This document shows, piece after piece, positions 1-8,152 of a DNA stretch of 45,072 nucleotides. The notes beneath the pieces are model-generated. The model did no database searches and was not told where the DNA came from. It saw only the letters and a list, made by a program, of their open reading frames with translations. Position 1 is the first letter of the stretch. Each line of letters opens with the position of its first letter. The position numbers and the translations under genes are program-made. Source of the DNA: Alistipes sp. (GTDB lineage Bacteria; Bacteroidota; Bacteroidia; Bacteroidales; Rikenellaceae); assembly GCA_017621455.1 (NCBI GenBank), contig JAGATC010000021.1:1-45072 (forward strand), written 5' to 3'.

Positions 1-1
1 G

Positions 2-190
2 CTTTACATGAAGCTTTCCGATGGAACCATCCCTGCCACCAAGCCCGGCAAACGCTATTGCCTCTACCGTGATGAACTGGACAAGTGGCTGGAGTCTTCC
101 CGTAAGAATCCCGTACCTCTATCCGATGAGGAACTTAGCGAGTCCATATCCTCTTCCCACCGTCGCAAGCCCAACAAACGTAACTGGTAG
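2..190 (+). CDS. Excisionase-like helix-turn-helix protein, 3' end only
   Basis: The frame is open from the first bases of the window and ends at a TAG, so the 5' part lies outside. The visible residues (IPATKPGKRYCLYRDELDKW) match the wing region of the small MerR/excisionase-type HTH proteins common in Bacteroides mobile elements. In those proteins a 'KPGK..YF.R.ELD.WL' segment follows the helix-turn-helix. The ATG at 8 is internal to this conserved part and is unlikely to be the true start. The gene lies 5 nt upstream of a RepA-like ATPase gene, the usual order in integrative mobilizable elements (integrase, HTH/xis, repA, primase, mob). The likely role is DNA binding in excision or in control of the element. 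The family is fairly certain; the exact role is inferred. Confidence 0.7.
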   Translation, partial: LYMKLSDGTIPATKPGKRYCLYRDELDKWLESSRKNPVPLSDEELSESISSSHRRKPNKRNW

Positions 191-195
191 ATGCT

Positions 196-1293
196 ATGGA
201 AGAGGATAAGAATTACATCAACATGATCCATGGCGACCTCGAACGAGCGACCCAGGTACAGAGCGGTATGCCCGAGAATGTCGGTGTGATGAATATCAAG
301 ACTGCCAACCGTACCATACTCGAAGCGTCCCAAAAGCCAACGCCACGTTCGCTATGGGACTGCTTCTGGTATGAGGGGGAACTCTCCTGTCTCTTTGCCG
401 ACTCCAATGTGGGCAAGTCCATCCTTGCCGTACAGATAGCTGACCGTATAGCACAAACCGACAATGTGCTGTACTTGGATTTCGAGTTGTCCGAGAAACA
501 GTTCCAGCTCCGCTATACCAATGAGCACGGCAATCTGTATTCCTTCCCCGAAAGGCTGTACCGTGTATCCCTTGATTGTGATTCCCTCCTTGATGCCAAC
601 TTCGAGGAGGCAATCATCGGTAGCATCGAGCAGATGGCACTGCAGACAGGATGCAGGATATTCATCGTTGATAACCTTACCTATCTGTGCTGTGCCATGG
701 AAAAGGGGGATGCGGCAGGACGTCTGATGATCCAGCTCAACAATCTCAAGAAGAAATACGAGCTTTCAATCCTCGTCCTGTCCCATACACCCAAACGCTC
801 CTTGGACTGTCCCATCACCTCCAATGACCTTGCCGGAAGCAAACGTCTGTACAATTTCTTTGACAGTGTGTTTGCCATCGGCAAGAGTGCTCAGGATAAC
901 AGTCTCCGCTATGTGAAGCAGTTGAAGGTGCGATATGGGACATACTCATACGATGCCGACAATGTCATCATCTATGAGATTGAGAAGGTCGATTGTTTCC
1001 TGCAATTTGTACACCGAGGGTACTCCACGGAAAAGGAACACCTAAAGCAGTTAGGAGACGATGAATCCACCCGTAGGGACAGCCAAATATTGGAACTCTC
1101 CCGAATGGGCAAGTCATTAAGGGAGATTGCTTCGCAAGTAGGTTGCGGTAAGTCAACGGTCGGTCGAGTAATCCACCGAAGCAAGGAGAATGAAAATGCC
1201 ATCGTCCCAAGTGTCCCACCGTCCCAGCCCATAGGGGAACGGGACATGGGACAGGACGGGACACCTTGTAAAATCAAAGAAAAGGAAGCCTGA
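196..1293 (+). CDS. RepA-like AAA family ATPase of a mobilizable element
   Basis: This 365-residue protein has the RecA-fold layout of RepA-type helicase/ATPases. A Walker A variant, ADSNVGKS, lies at residues 68-75, with Ala in place of the usual first Gly. A Walker B strand IFIVDN ends near Asp159, and a sensor-like strand VLSHTPK lies near 194-200. Residues about 298-328 (SLREIASQVGCGKSTVGRVI) form a C-terminal helix-turn-helix, suggesting DNA recognition. The last 35 residues are polar and low in complexity. It starts 5 nt after the HTH gene and ends 2 nt before the primase-like gene, so the three probably form one operon. It probably acts in replication or processing of the excised circular form of the element. 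The family call is good; the precise reaction is inferred. Confidence 0.8.
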   Translation: MEEDKNYINMIHGDLERATQVQSGMPENVGVMNIKTANRTILEASQKPTPRSLWDCFWYEGELSCLFADSNVGKSILAVQIADRIAQTDNVLYLDFELSEKQFQLRYTNEHGNLYSFPERLYRVSLDCDSLLDANFEEAIIGSIEQMALQTGCRIFIVDNLTYLCCAMEKGDAAGRLMIQLNNLKKKYELSILVLSHTPKRSLDCPITSNDLAGSKRLYNFFDSVFAIGKSAQDNSLRYVKQLKVRYGTYSYDADNVIIYEIEKVDCFLQFVHRGYSTEKEHLKQLGDDESTRRDSQILELSRMGKSLREIASQVGCGKSTVGRVIHRSKENENAIVPSVPPSQPIGERDMGQDGTPCKIKEKEA

Positions 1294-1295
1294 CT

Positions 1296-2417
1296 ATGAA
1301 GAACTATTCATTACAGACATACAAAGGTATAGCGACCCGTCATACTTGCCCGAACTGTGGCGATAAGCGTTCCTTTGCCTATTATGTGGACGAGGAGAAT
1401 ACACATCTGCATCCGTCAGTCGGAAGATGCAACCACGAAAGTAGCTGTGGGTATCATTACACTCCCAAGCAATACTTTCAGGATCATCCCGAATGCCGTA
1501 CTTCTGATGCTTCTTCTTTTGATGCGCAAAAGAAAAATGCAAAGTACAATAATGCTCCTACTAAGCTATCGAAACCTACGACCATCGGCTATGTCCCGAT
1601 TCACTATGTAGAGAAATCGAAAAGCGTACAAAGTAACTTCTTCCGCTTTCTCTATACATTGCTTGGCAACTACTATGGCAGCAAGTCTCAGGAGGTGTTG
1701 AACCGCTTGTTGGACGAGTATCGTTTAGGAGCGACTCGTGACGGTGCTGTTATCTTTTGGCAGATAGACAAGAACGGCAAGGTGCGTACAGGAAAGGTGA
1801 TGCAGTACAACCCCGAAGACGGACACCGTATCAAGGAACAAGGTGCAGCCATCAACTGGATACACAGCATACTGAAGAAGCAGAATGTATTGCCGGAGGA
1901 GTGGCTACTATCCCAATGTCTTTTCGGTGAACACCTGCTAAGCCTCTATCCCGACAAGGTGGTGGTATTGGTCGAATCCGAGAAGAGTGCCATCATCGGC
2001 TCTGCCATCTTTCCCGACTATGTATGGTTGGCGACAGGTGGCAAGAGCCAAATGAAGGAGGAGAAACTCCGTGTGTTGAGCGGAAGAACCGTACTTCTCT
2101 TTCCCGATGCGGACGGATATGCCGAGTGGAAACAGCGTGCCGAGAGCATGACCTATTGCAAGACCATCGTGTCCGACCTCATAGAAAAGCATGCAACTCC
2201 GAAGCAGAAAGCTGACCACATCGACATTGCCGACTGGATAATTTTTCAGATACAGGAAGGCAAGCTAATGTCCACAGCCAATCACTTGGTAGAGGCTGAA
2301 AAAATCCTACAACGGATGATAAAGAAGAACCCTGCACTGCAAAGGCTGATTGATGAACTCGACCTTGTATTGGTCGATGCAAGTCACATCGCAAGCGATG
2401 ATAAAAACCCTCCTTAA
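1296..2417 (+). CDS. Primase-like protein with zinc finger and Toprim-type domain (DUF6371-like)
   Basis: This 373-residue protein begins with a likely zinc-binding module: CPNCG at residues 18-22, then Cys45, His47 and Cys51, similar to CHC2-type primase fingers. A Toprim-like core follows, with a strand ending in the acidic VESEKSA (Glu227) and a FPDADGYAEW motif (Asp271, Asp273). These are the two acidic motifs expected of the fold. Such proteins sit directly between repA and mob genes in Bacteroides mobilizable transposons and are thought to help copy the element after excision or transfer. It starts 2 nt after the ATPase stop, which implies translational coupling. A role in priming is inferred from the fold and context and is not shown by the sequence alone. 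Confidence 0.75.
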   Translation: MKNYSLQTYKGIATRHTCPNCGDKRSFAYYVDEENTHLHPSVGRCNHESSCGYHYTPKQYFQDHPECRTSDASSFDAQKKNAKYNNAPTKLSKPTTIGYVPIHYVEKSKSVQSNFFRFLYTLLGNYYGSKSQEVLNRLLDEYRLGATRDGAVIFWQIDKNGKVRTGKVMQYNPEDGHRIKEQGAAINWIHSILKKQNVLPEEWLLSQCLFGEHLLSLYPDKVVVLVESEKSAIIGSAIFPDYVWLATGGKSQMKEEKLRVLSGRTVLLFPDADGYAEWKQRAESMTYCKTIVSDLIEKHATPKQKADHIDIADWIIFQIQEGKLMSTANHLVEAEKILQRMIKKNPALQRLIDELDLVLVDASHIASDDKNPP

Positions 2418-2845
2418 CGGAGTAGAGCGGAAGCCGTAGGCTGTAGCGGACTGACAAGGGCTAGCCCTTGATATAGCCCACTATAACTACACGCTTCGCT
2501 TCCGTAGTTGTGGGCTCTCCCGAGGGGATTATGGCTTTGCCCTAATAACCCACTCAGGGCGTTTCTTCCCTGAGAACCCAGAGCAAAGAGTGACCCTCTC
2601 TTTGCAATCTCCGCTTATGGGTTGCACCCCTAAGAACCCTTGTGCAAACGAGAGCAGAGTCAAACTTGCTTGAACTATGCCAAGTGCAGCCAAGGGTCGC
2701 AAGAGCAACCCCACAGAAAGAAGCTCGCTTGAATTGTGCGGCGTGTATCTGTTGGTCACGACAGACAGACCGATAGCGGAAGCAAACGACACAATGACCA
2801 AGTGACCAAACAAACAAATTGTAACCAATAAAAAAAAGAATCACT
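2418..2845 (+). other. Non-coding region before the relaxase gene, probable oriT region
   Basis: These 428 bases contain no convincing gene. They hold a perfect 16-bp palindrome (CAAGGGCTAGCCCTTG, 2455-2470). A hairpin follows with arms 2475-2490 and 2504-2516 (AGCCCAC...AACTAC with GTAGTTGTGGGCT, a 3-nt bulge in the left arm). There are also diverged direct repeats near 2671-2690 and 2729-2745 (cttgcttgaactatgc and ctcgcttgaattgtgc). In mobilizable elements of this type the transfer origin lies just upstream of mob. The structure and position fit an oriT, but the nick site cannot be placed by reading. Confidence 0.5.
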
Positions 2846-4312
2846 ATGGCAACAAAAAGTAGTATACATATCAAGCCTTGCAACATCACATCAAGCGAGG
2901 CTCATAACCGCAGGACTCCCGAATACATGCGTAACATCGGAGATTCCAAAATTTATATCGTTCCCGAACTCTCTGCCGATAACGAGCAGTGGATAAATCC
3001 GAGTTTCGGCAATGTCGCTTTGCAGACGCATTATGACAACATCAAGCGTATGGTCAAGGAAAAGACCGGGCGTGCTATGCAGGAGAAGGAGCGTGAACGC
3101 AAAGGCAAAAACGGAAAGATTATCAAAGTGGCGGGGTGTTCTCCTATCCGTGAAGGTGTATTGCTTATCAAAGCAGATACCACCTTGTCCGATCTTCGCA
3201 GATTTGGCAATGAATGTCTCCAGCGTTGGGGAATCACACCGCTACAGATTTTCATGCACAAGGATGAAGGGCATTGGCTCCCTGGGGAACCCGATACGGA
3301 TGATACGGAGAGTTTCAAAATTGGTAACAGATGGTTTAAGCCCAACTATCATGCCCATATCGTGTTCGATTGGATGAACCACGAAACAGGAAAGAGCTGC
3401 AAACTCAATGATAACGATATGATGGAAATGCAGACATTGGCTTCTGATATTCTATCAATGGAGCGAGGGCAATCCAAAGTTGAGACTGGCAAGGAACATC
3501 TGGAACGTAACGACTTCATCCTTGAAAAGCAGAAATCCGAACTCCGTAACTTGGATGCCGTAAGGCGATACAAGGAGTATCAGGTGAAGGTTGCCGAGCA
3601 GGAGGTTCAGGAAGCAGAGAGTATAACACAAGCTCTACGTGATGAAGCCCTACAAAAAGAGAAGCAGAATGAAATGCTCGACAAGGCTATCAGCGACAAA
3701 CGCTCCAAGTTAAACAAGGAGAAAGGAAGTCAATTGCTCGGTGCTGTTGCAGATTGGGCTACGGGAAAGTCCAAAGCCTTGAAAGGCGATATTGAGGACT
3801 TGAAACTTGATTTGGCGGAAGCACACGAAGCCATAGCCGAAGAACGCAAACGAACACAGGCAGAAACCGCCAAGCTCGAAGCCTATAAGAAATCAGTTGC
3901 ACAGCAGATGGAAAGTGCCGTTCGCAATGCTGTACTTAAAAAGTATGATGAGATTCGCAACTTGAAAGATCGTCTTTCGTGGAGAGACAAGATGATGAGG
4001 ATGTTTACAAAAATCCTAATGCAAAGTAATGGTACTTTCAGAAAAGCTGTCGATTCAATCATCAGTTTTGCCAAGGACACTTATCGGAGCATCTTCAACA
4101 GTGAGGAGACAAAGACCATCAAGAGTGTAATGGAAGCCTTTGGAAAAGACAAGGAGGATTATAGAGCTATCGGAACTTTCCTCGTGTTCACGGCAGACAA
4201 GAAAGAACCTCTATCCAATAGTGAGTACCGCAAGGTCGCCCGTGAAGTGGATGATGTCGCCATAGGCAGATATGAACAGGCTCAAAAGCGTGGGAATTCA
4301 ATGAAAATGTAA
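2846..4312 (+). CDS. MobV/Pre-type relaxase (mobilization protein)
   Basis: This 488-residue protein would nick the element at oriT and carry the strand into a recipient with the help of a co-resident conjugative element. The N-terminal half holds the metal-binding signature of MobV relaxases: a HKDEGHW motif at residues 138-144 and the paired histidines of NYHAHIVFDW (His169, His171). Residues about 200-380 are rich in Glu, Lys, Gln and Ala and read as a long coiled coil, typical of this family. The C-terminal 100 residues look globular. The ATG follows an AT-rich leader and the upstream non-coding region fits an oriT. No coupling protein or mating-pore genes are visible, so the element is mobilizable rather than self-transmissible as far as this window shows. 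Confidence 0.88.
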   Translation: MATKSSIHIKPCNITSSEAHNRRTPEYMRNIGDSKIYIVPELSADNEQWINPSFGNVALQTHYDNIKRMVKEKTGRAMQEKERERKGKNGKIIKVAGCSPIREGVLLIKADTTLSDLRRFGNECLQRWGITPLQIFMHKDEGHWLPGEPDTDDTESFKIGNRWFKPNYHAHIVFDWMNHETGKSCKLNDNDMMEMQTLASDILSMERGQSKVETGKEHLERNDFILEKQKSELRNLDAVRRYKEYQVKVAEQEVQEAESITQALRDEALQKEKQNEMLDKAISDKRSKLNKEKGSQLLGAVADWATGKSKALKGDIEDLKLDLAEAHEAIAEERKRTQAETAKLEAYKKSVAQQMESAVRNAVLKKYDEIRNLKDRLSWRDKMMRMFTKILMQSNGTFRKAVDSIISFAKDTYRSIFNSEETKTIKSVMEAFGKDKEDYRAIGTFLVFTADKKEPLSNSEYRKVAREVDDVAIGRYEQAQKRGNSMKM

Positions 4313-4321
4313 TGCAAAAAA

Positions 4322-4364
4322 CATAAAAAAAGGAAGGTGCATCTTTCTTGTAGTTGCACCTTCC
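4322..4364 (-). terminator. Intrinsic terminator of the orphan 5S gene
   Basis: A perfect 10-bp stem (arms 4332-4341 and 4355-4364, GGAAGGTGCA with TGCACCTTCC) is followed on the minus strand by a run of seven T. It begins 6 nt beyond the 3' end of the 5S gene, so it serves minus-strand transcription. On the plus strand it has no U-tract and would end mob transcription poorly. Confidence 0.8.
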
Positions 4365-4369
4365 TAAAT

Positions 4370-4476
4370 GAGCAATTACCTACTCTCCCGCATCAATGCA
4401 GTACCATCGGTGCTTACGGGTTTTACTTCTTTGTTCGGAATGGGAAAAGGTAGAGCCACCGTAGCTATAATCACTC
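4370..4476 (-). rRNA. rrf: 5S ribosomal RNA, orphan copy
   Basis: Read on the minus strand, this 107-nt segment has the 5S landmarks: CCCATTCCGAACA (loop B/C region), CCGATGGTACTGC, and GGGAGAGTAGGT near the 3' end. Helix I forms from GAGTGATTA at the 5' end (4476 downward) and TAATTGCTC at the 3' end (up to 4370), with two wobble pairs. The usual 23S partner should lie at higher coordinates, but no 23S sequence is present there; the flank is AT-rich and soon reaches a protease gene. It is therefore a detached 5S copy. Whether it is expressed or is a relic of a broken rRNA operon cannot be told, though the intact helix I and terminator argue against long decay. Confidence 0.88.
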
Positions 4477-4937
4477 TCGATAATTAATTAAAACGGTAGC
4501 GTAGGCTACCAAGCAGAAGAGAACAGCGTAATAGATAAAATTGTTACTGTCTAAAGAAGCATAGTAGGCAGGCATATACTGCATAATGACATTAAACTTA
4601 TGCTTGCACAAAACAAAAGTATCATTTCCTATACCCAATCTATCCATTTTTTCGGTCTAAGACTTCTATCGCAATATAACCGTAATAAATGTGCCATATA
4701 GCTTGCAACAGATAACGCATCAGCTATATGAATTCCAGCCTAAACAATTGACATTGCTATAGAAATTCCACCAGTCAAATTCTCTGTAGATTTTAACGCC
4801 TTTTTCACGGCGGGAACTGCCTAGCATCTCGCTAGACAATTCTAAATTCTCAATTTCTTTACCATAAAAATTTTAAATTTAAAAAGTTAATTAATTTATC
4901 TAAATCCCTCATATGTTGAGGTATATGCTGTTATTAT
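4477..4937. other. AT-rich gene-free spacer with inverted repeats
   Basis: No gene is seen in this 461-bp stretch. It contains a 6-bp hairpin followed by TTTT on the minus strand (arms 4495-4500 and 4505-4510, GGTAGC with GCTACC). It also has a perfect 9-bp inverted repeat with an 18-nt loop (CATATAGCT at 4695-4703 and AGCTATATG at 4722-4730) and a short CTAGC/GCTAG hairpin near 4822-4836. It lies where a 23S gene would be expected upstream of the 5S and may contain an element boundary. Confidence 0.4.
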
Positions 4938-6449
4938 TTACTTACATTTTATGTAAAATGTGTAATTCCGCAAGACTTTAACCTTTTCGGACAAAGACAT
5001 AGTTGATATTGTATTGTTCCGGGGTATAATAGCACTAGATACAGACGAATTTATTAAATTACACAAATATGATGTTTTGATTGCATATCCTACATTTTCT
5101 GCGCCAGGGATGCCTGCATTAACAACACCAACAACATTTCCGTTTTTATCAAACATAGGACCGCCACTATTACCAGGTTGTACAGGTGCAGAAATCTGAT
5201 AAGTGGTAATATCTCCTTGATATCCACTTCTTGAACTTATAATACCGTTCGTCAATTTGATTTCTTCTCCCATATAACTGGTTAACGGATATCCTAATAC
5301 AAATACATCGGAACCAACATCACATAACATCTCCTTTATGGAATATGGTATTGAGCCAAAGCCATCAAAACGATAGTCGTTAATTCTTATCAGTGCTAGA
5401 TCATTATTTTTGTCAACAGCCACGACTTCCGCCTTATACTCAATCGTAGTGCCATTAATACCTTGTACGAGTATATTTGATGCACCTTCAACTACGTGAT
5501 TATTAGTTACAATATAACCATTTTTTAGAGCAAATCCTGTACCAGTCCAAGACGATCCTTGATTTGTGTTTGAGCCTCCGGAAATTCTTGATGAACCTTC
5601 AGGATACATTTTCAGATATTTTGTTTCACCAGGATCAGTTCCTGTTGGCATGTTTAAAGTCATTGATAAACCATCAAAAACCAAGTAAGCATCTTTATTG
5701 ATACTCTTGTTTGCCATAAACCAATCTGCTTTAAAAATACCAGATGCACTAGTTCTTAGATTTGCTTTTATATCTCCAGGTTGCCACCAGGACAAACCAG
5801 TTGAGCTAGATAAGTATATCAGTTTATGTTGACCATTTTCTTTTATGCAAGCAAGTTTATAATTTTGTTCACCTGCAATTTGCTCATATATGCCGCATAT
5901 TCCATCATTATTTGTATCAATATTCTTCTTTGCTAAATACTCAGTATTGATATTCGAATAATTTTTTCTCGGATTGTTAATTGTGTAATTATTGAAACAA
6001 TAGCTATGGACAGTATTATAATTATACCCATTCCATTCTTGAGTACCTTTATCTACTATTGATATTGTGGTTATTCCAGAGGGTATAGTTCCTTCGAAGT
6101 ATAATCGATAATAATTTTTTGCTCCTTGTTCAACATTTGACCAACCCCATTGGTGGTTATATCCACATTGTTCGATACGACCATTAATATAATATCCCTT
6201 TACTATGGCAAGGGGTGTATTTCCGGTGAAAATATATGTATTAGGAGTTGTCCAATAATTGATACGTTTTTTCTTCTTTAAAGCTGTTATTTCTATTGTA
6301 ACAATAACATGATCTTCGGCTATTTCTAAAGAATAAAGACGGGTAGACTCTTTATCATCAATTATTGGAGAACTGTTAAAATACGTAGTTTGCCCAATGC
6401 ACAAAGTGTAGGACAAACATAACAAAAAGAATAAAAAAAATCGTTTCAT
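4938..6449 (-). CDS. Secreted trypsin-like (S1C/HtrA-like) serine protease
   Basis: This 503-residue protein starts with a clear signal peptide (MKRFFLFFLLCLSYTLCIGQ) without a convincing lipobox. Residues about 20-290 are an Asn- and Tyr-rich region I do not recognise. The C-terminal part is a trypsin-fold protease with a complete triad: His318 in TNNHVVEG, Asp350 in NNDLALI and Ser428 in PGNSGGP. The VVAVDKNNDLALI and GNSGGPMFD segments are typical of the DegP/HtrA group, but no PDZ domain follows. It probably acts in the periplasm or outside the cell; its substrate is unknown. Codon use is AT-rich compared with the genes after 10 kb, in line with acquired DNA. The protease call is strong; the role is open. 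Confidence 0.85.
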   Translation of the reverse strand: MKRFFLFFLLCLSYTLCIGQTTYFNSSPIIDDKESTRLYSLEIAEDHVIVTIEITALKKKKRINYWTTPNTYIFTGNTPLAIVKGYYINGRIEQCGYNHQWGWSNVEQGAKNYYRLYFEGTIPSGITTISIVDKGTQEWNGYNYNTVHSYCFNNYTINNPRKNYSNINTEYLAKKNIDTNNDGICGIYEQIAGEQNYKLACIKENGQHKLIYLSSSTGLSWWQPGDIKANLRTSASGIFKADWFMANKSINKDAYLVFDGLSMTLNMPTGTDPGETKYLKMYPEGSSRISGGSNTNQGSSWTGTGFALKNGYIVTNNHVVEGASNILVQGINGTTIEYKAEVVAVDKNNDLALIRINDYRFDGFGSIPYSIKEMLCDVGSDVFVLGYPLTSYMGEEIKLTNGIISSRSGYQGDITTYQISAPVQPGNSGGPMFDKNGNVVGVVNAGIPGAENVGYAIKTSYLCNLINSSVSSAIIPRNNTISTMSLSEKVKVLRNYTFYIKCK

Positions 6450-6555
6450 TGTTTCTAATTAATTTTATTCAACGGGCTCCGGAGTTGATGCCATTTTACT
6501 TTCGGTTACCTATTACACAAAGACGTGGAGCCAATCCTGTCACCCGTTCCACGTG

Positions 6556-6804
6556 TTAAGGCCTTCGCATTGCCCAGATTGTCGAAACGAGCAACATCGA
6601 AAGCCCCACGCTGATGAGTATATAATTGTCACCAATATTGGTTTGTAAAACTACAACCAATAGAATGATGTATATAAACATCCCATAGGGCGTTCCCGTT
6701 GCTTTGTTCTTGACAATCTGTTTGAATTTGCGAAGTTCTAACACATCAAAACCAAAGCGTACAGTTACGCCTTTTATGTAATATATGCCCCACCGCCTCT
6801 CCAT
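6556..6804 (-). CDS. Small membrane protein of unknown function
   Basis: This 82-residue protein is not recognised. A basic N-terminal part (VLELRKFKQIVKNKATGTPYG) precedes two hydrophobic stretches, about residues 42-55 and 61-77, which read as two membrane helices; it ends in WAMRRP. A TACTTTTG box (TAnnTTTG) lies 29 nt upstream on the minus strand at 6833-6840. The gene is bracketed by the inverted 8-mers GTTCCACG (6546-6553) and CGTGGAAC (6821-6828), the second lying in its leader. The charged first half and intact frame support a real gene, but there is no homology argument available here. Confidence 0.55.
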   Translation of the reverse strand: MERRWGIYYIKGVTVRFGFDVLELRKFKQIVKNKATGTPYGMFIYIILLVVVLQTNIGDNYILISVGLSMLLVSTIWAMRRP

Positions 6805-6832
6805 ACTTAGTATAGCACAGCGTGGAACACTG

Positions 6833-6840
6833 CAAAAGTA
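6833..6840 (-). promoter_or_regulatory. Bacteroides-type -7 element
   Basis: On the minus strand this reads TACTTTTG, an exact TAnnTTTG match, 29 nt before the ATG of the small membrane protein gene. The matching -33 region (near 6860) reads TTTCG, only a partial match. The inverted 8-mer CGTGGAAC lies just downstream, in the leader. Confidence 0.5.
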
Positions 6841-6966
6841 CTCATAAATCTTTTATTTGCGAAATTGTGACCTTAATAAATGCGGTTATTTACGAAATAA
6901 TTTGCAATTTTGTTAAAATTATATGCTAAAGAATGTATTTGTAGGAACTTTTGTTCAAAAAAGACG

Positions 6967-6974
6967 TATATTTG
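6967..6974 (+). promoter_or_regulatory. Bacteroides-type -7 element for the AAA ATPase cassette
   Basis: TATATTTG matches TAnnTTTG exactly and lies 42 nt before the ATPase ATG, in a strongly AT-rich leader. No TTTG sits at the ideal 19-20 nt spacing; the nearest are 13 and 25 nt away, so the -33 element is weak or displaced. Confidence 0.55.
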
Positions 6975-7015
6975 CAAATTAATTAGTTCATTGGTAACAA
7001 AATAATAGAATTGGT

Positions 7016-8149
7016 ATGAACGAATACTTGCTTATAGAAAACTTTGGTCCTATAGACGAAGTGATATTAGATGATATAAGACCATTAACCATTTTTATTG
7101 GCGAATCAGGTAGTGGAAAAAGTACTATTATGAAGGTACTTTCACTTTTTCGTTGGATGTATAAACGTGTTAATTTGCGTTCATACCTTCAACACGCAGG
7201 TATTAAAAAAACTGGATTGAAGTTTAAAATAAAGCCTCTTATGAAGGTCTCAGGAATCTTAGAATATCTTAAGCCAGATTCCGTTATTGTCTACAGAAGA
7301 GGAAACTATGAAATAAAGATGCAGAATCGATCTGTGAATATTCGATTTACAATTTCACCAGAAGATTTATGTCTAGATAAAGTCTGTTTTATTTCTGATA
7401 AGCGTTCTATGATTCCGGATTTCTTAGATAATAAATTAGAACGCAGAATTGCCAATTACTATCTTCAAGATACGATGGATAATTTCCTTTTGGCCTGTGA
7501 AGAAATTAAGAGTCTATCTTTGGACTATCTTGATATTAAATTTAAAGTGGAGAAACCAAAGAACGCCGCAGTGCGATATCGTATCCAAGGTGCAGATGAT
7601 GAAGACTTTAGTATAGACATGAAAAATGCATCATCTGGTATGCAAACTGTAACGCCACTGAGTTTGATTGTAGAATATTTTGCAACATGCTTTGATGCAG
7701 AATCTTCTATGAAATCTTCTCTGTTTAGTTTTATGAACGACACTGATAATCTCAAGAACTTTAGTGCTACTCAAAATGTAGGCGACATAAAACGTAGACA
7801 TGTTCATGTCTTTATTGAAGAACCTGAATTGAGTCTTTATCCAGAAAGCCAAACCGCCTTGGTGGATTTTCTTGTTAGCCGATGCTTTCATACTCAGAAA
7901 GGGTATGACATGACATTGATGATGGCTACTCATAGCCCTTATATAGTTAATTACCTAAATTTGCTTATTAAGCGACACGACAAAGGTGAAAATACTACAA
8001 ATAAGTTGGCTTTTGAGGATATGAATGTCTATGAAATAATTGGTGGTACTGCTACATCTCTTCGCATGGAAGGTGAACATCGCATCATTAATGCCAGTAG
8101 TTTATCCGAACCAATCAGTAATATCTATTCTGAATATAATGCCAAGTAG
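7016..8149 (+). CDS. AAA ATPase of the ABC/SMC-like (AAA_15/AAA_21, OLD-like) class
   Basis: This 377-residue protein has a Walker A GESGSGKST at residues 29-37, right after the LLIENFGPI.E start typical of OLD/RecF-like ATPases. An NASSGMQ segment (204-210) fits the ABC signature. A Walker B FIEEPELSLYPESQ has paired Glu268/Glu269, and a His switch lies in MATHSPYIVNYL (His306). No TOPRIM nuclease domain follows, unlike true OLD or GajA proteins, so an effector would have to come from elsewhere. The next gene starts 3 nt after the stop, pointing to a two-gene unit. Such ATPases are frequent sensors in anti-phage systems, where they pair with a nuclease or toxin. Here the defence role is inferred from the pairing and the mobile setting. 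Confidence 0.8.
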   Translation: MNEYLLIENFGPIDEVILDDIRPLTIFIGESGSGKSTIMKVLSLFRWMYKRVNLRSYLQHAGIKKTGLKFKIKPLMKVSGILEYLKPDSVIVYRRGNYEIKMQNRSVNIRFTISPEDLCLDKVCFISDKRSMIPDFLDNKLERRIANYYLQDTMDNFLLACEEIKSLSLDYLDIKFKVEKPKNAAVRYRIQGADDEDFSIDMKNASSGMQTVTPLSLIVEYFATCFDAESSMKSSLFSFMNDTDNLKNFSATQNVGDIKRRHVHVFIEEPELSLYPESQTALVDFLVSRCFHTQKGYDMTLMMATHSPYIVNYLNLLIKRHDKGENTTNKLAFEDMNVYEIIGGTATSLRMEGEHRIINASSLSEPISNIYSEYNAK

Positions 8150-8152
8150 TTT

